Positions 16,119 to 17,221 of a DNA stretch of 17,221 nucleotides are shown piece by piece. Under the pieces are notes generated by a model. It made no database searches. It was given only the letters and a program-made list of their open reading frames with translations, and had not been told where the DNA came from. Position 1 is the stretch's first letter, and each line of letters starts with the position of its first letter. Location: the NCBI GenBank assembly GCA_017561285.1, contig JAFZDG010000209.1, positions 1 to 17,221 of the forward strand. Direction: 5' to 3'. The stretch comes from Bacteroidaceae bacterium (GTDB taxonomy: Bacteria; Bacteroidota; Bacteroidia; Bacteroidales; Barnesiellaceae_A). A program made the translations under genes and the position numbers.

Positions 16119-17168
16119 ATGAAACTCGAAAGTCGTATATGGGATGCCTCTAACGAGGATATATTATTGTTTCGCCTTACGGCCGCCGATGGCGCTTATA
16201 TAGAGGTAAGTAACTATGGAGCTACATGGGTGTCGGCTGTTATGCCCGATGCACAAGGCCGATATGCCGATGTTTTGTTGGGCTATGATACCTTGCAAGG
16301 CTATCTGCTCGATACGAGTTACATAGGCAGTACGGTAGGACGTTATGCCAATCGTCTGCGCAATGCCGCTGTCGAGATTGAGGGCATAACATACCCCCTC
16401 GAAGCCAATGATGGCATCAATACCAATCATGGCGGAGTGGCCGGCTGGCATCGTTGTGTGTGGCAATGGTGCGAGATACCGAATGGTGTGCGTTTTATGC
16501 TCACATCGCCCCATTTACAAGGTGGATTCCCCGGCAATGTCGAAGCCATTGTGGAATATACCATGACCGACAAACACCAAGTAACCATACGTCATAGGGC
16601 TATGACCGATGCCCCCACACACGTAAATATGACTTGCCACGCCTATTTCAATTTGTCGGGCAAGGCACAATCGGTCGATAATCATTTTTTGCAAATTTTT
16701 TCAGATAGAATACTCGATACCAATGCCTCCTTTATCCCTACAGGAGAGGTGGTTGAGGTACAAAATACACCCTTCGATTTTACTATAGGTCACACAATAG
16801 GCGAGCATCGTATGCTCGATAATGACCAACTCAAATGGAATAGGGGCTATAACCATTGTTACTTGTTGGGCAATCCCGGAGAGTGGCACAAAGCCGCATA
16901 CATATCAGAGCCATCAACACTCCGCTGCTTGCAAGTTGAAACTACCTTGCCGGCAGTATTATTCTATTCGGCAGGATATTTAGAGAGTGAGATGGTAGGC
17001 AAATGTGGTGTAAGGCACGCTCCCACAACCGGATTTTGTCTCGAAACCCAGTTTTATCCCGATACTCCTGCGCATCCTCATTTCCCTTCAACATTGTTGC
17101 TTCCCGGCAATGTATATGACTATGTTACACGATTTAATTTTGATTTTGTAAAGTTATGGACTATATAA
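16119..17168 (+). CDS. galM: Aldose 1-epimerase (mutarotase)
   Basis: The enzyme interconverts alpha and beta anomers of galactose and other aldoses, supplying alpha-D-galactose to galactokinase in the Leloir pathway. At 349 residues it has the usual length and no signal peptide, so it should be cytoplasmic. Family motifs are all present: G-R-Y-A-N-R (74-79), N-H-G-G with His104, the catalytic His174 in M-T-C-H-A-Y-F-N-L-S-G, and the catalytic Glu309 in C-L-E-T-Q-F-Y-P-D. These match His96, His170 and Glu304 of Lactococcus GalM as I recall them. F-P-S-T-L-L-L-P-G-N and the final T-R-F-N-F complete the fold. The leader 16093-16118 contains a doubled TTGTAAAA and a near -7 element (CACTTTTG, one mismatch), so a separate promoter is possible. 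Codon use is less biased than in the propeller and SusCD genes (frequent ATA and AAT). Its presence fits release of galactose by the neighbouring enzymes. Confidence 0.95.
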   Translation: MKLESRIWDASNEDILLFRLTAADGAYIEVSNYGATWVSAVMPDAQGRYADVLLGYDTLQGYLLDTSYIGSTVGRYANRLRNAAVEIEGITYPLEANDGINTNHGGVAGWHRCVWQWCEIPNGVRFMLTSPHLQGGFPGNVEAIVEYTMTDKHQVTIRHRAMTDAPTHVNMTCHAYFNLSGKAQSVDNHFLQIFSDRILDTNASFIPTGEVVEVQNTPFDFTIGHTIGEHRMLDNDQLKWNRGYNHCYLLGNPGEWHKAAYISEPSTLRCLQVETTLPAVLFYSAGYLESEMVGKCGVRHAPTTGFCLETQFYPDTPAHPHFPSTLLLPGNVYDYVTRFNFDFVKLWTI

Positions 17169-17221
17169 AGAAAATATTGGCATTGTTGATGCTCTCTTCA
17201 TCGCTATCGTTGATAGCACAA
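17156..17221 (+). CDS. Start of an exported protein (3' end outside window)
   Basis: An ATG at 17156 opens a frame that stays open to the last base (22 codons). It encodes M-D-Y-I-K-K followed by a hydrophobic stretch (I-L-A-L-L-M-L-S-S-S-L-S-L) and I-A-Q, the pattern of a signal peptide with cleavage after I-A. It overlaps the last 13 nt of the epimerase gene in another frame, which suggests translational coupling and one transcript. The mature protein is not visible; another PUL enzyme or binding protein is likely from context only. Confidence 0.7.
   Translation, partial: MDYIKKILALLMLSSSLSLIAQ

Noticed and set aside
1..17221. Insertion sequences, tRNA or rRNA genes, and a local PUL regulator (hybrid two-component system, ECF sigma/anti-sigma, SusR-like)
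   Set aside because: None was seen. The window is filled by the listed genes, so any regulator must lie outside it.

Overview
The window reads as part of a polysaccharide utilisation locus (PUL) of a Bacteroidota bacterium, most likely a Bacteroidales member. The reasons are an adjacent SusC/SusD pair, start codons without Shine-Dalgarno sequences but with AT-rich leaders, and C-terminal domains on nearly every other exported protein that look like type IX secretion (T9SS) type A sorting domains. Reliance on T9SS points more towards Prevotellaceae-, Porphyromonadaceae- or Paludibacteraceae-like lineages than towards Bacteroides itself; that is inference, since no phylogenetic marker is present. 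All nine genes are on the + strand and no gap exceeds about 150 bases.

Layout: the 3' part of a GH97 glycosidase (2-1084, cut by the window edge) is followed after 7 nt by a SusC-like TonB-dependent transporter (1092-4202) and a SusD-like surface lipoprotein (4216-5787). A hairpin terminator ends this unit. Next is a single-gene unit encoding a secreted seven-bladed FG-GAP/VCBS propeller with an Fn3-like domain and a T9SS tail (5900-7825), closed by a strong GC-rich terminator. The third unit holds two tandem paralogous clan GH-D glycosidases of alpha-galactosidase type (7974-10253 and 10322-12580) and a giant propeller protein in which the whole propeller plus Fn3 module is duplicated (12616-16032); a third terminator follows. 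The last unit is aldose 1-epimerase (16119-17168), overlapped by the start of another exported protein (17156 to the window end).

Proposed function: GH97 with a retaining-type catalytic Asp and two GH-D enzymes would cleave alpha-galactosidic or stereochemically related linkages (alpha-GalNAc, beta-L-arabinopyranosyl) outside the cell. SusC/SusD would import the products, and GalM would convert released beta-galactose to the alpha anomer for the Leloir pathway. The exact glycan cannot be read from the sequence.

The least ordinary part is the pair of propeller proteins. They occupy the place where SusE/SusF-type surface glycan-binding proteins usually lie, share one architecture (7-bladed Ca-loop propeller, Fn3-like domain, T9SS tail), and appear to use the same highly biased codons as SusC/SusD. 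I propose that they are T9SS-delivered glycan-binding lectins of this PUL. This is a hypothesis: no catalytic or ligand-binding site is proven by sequence alone.
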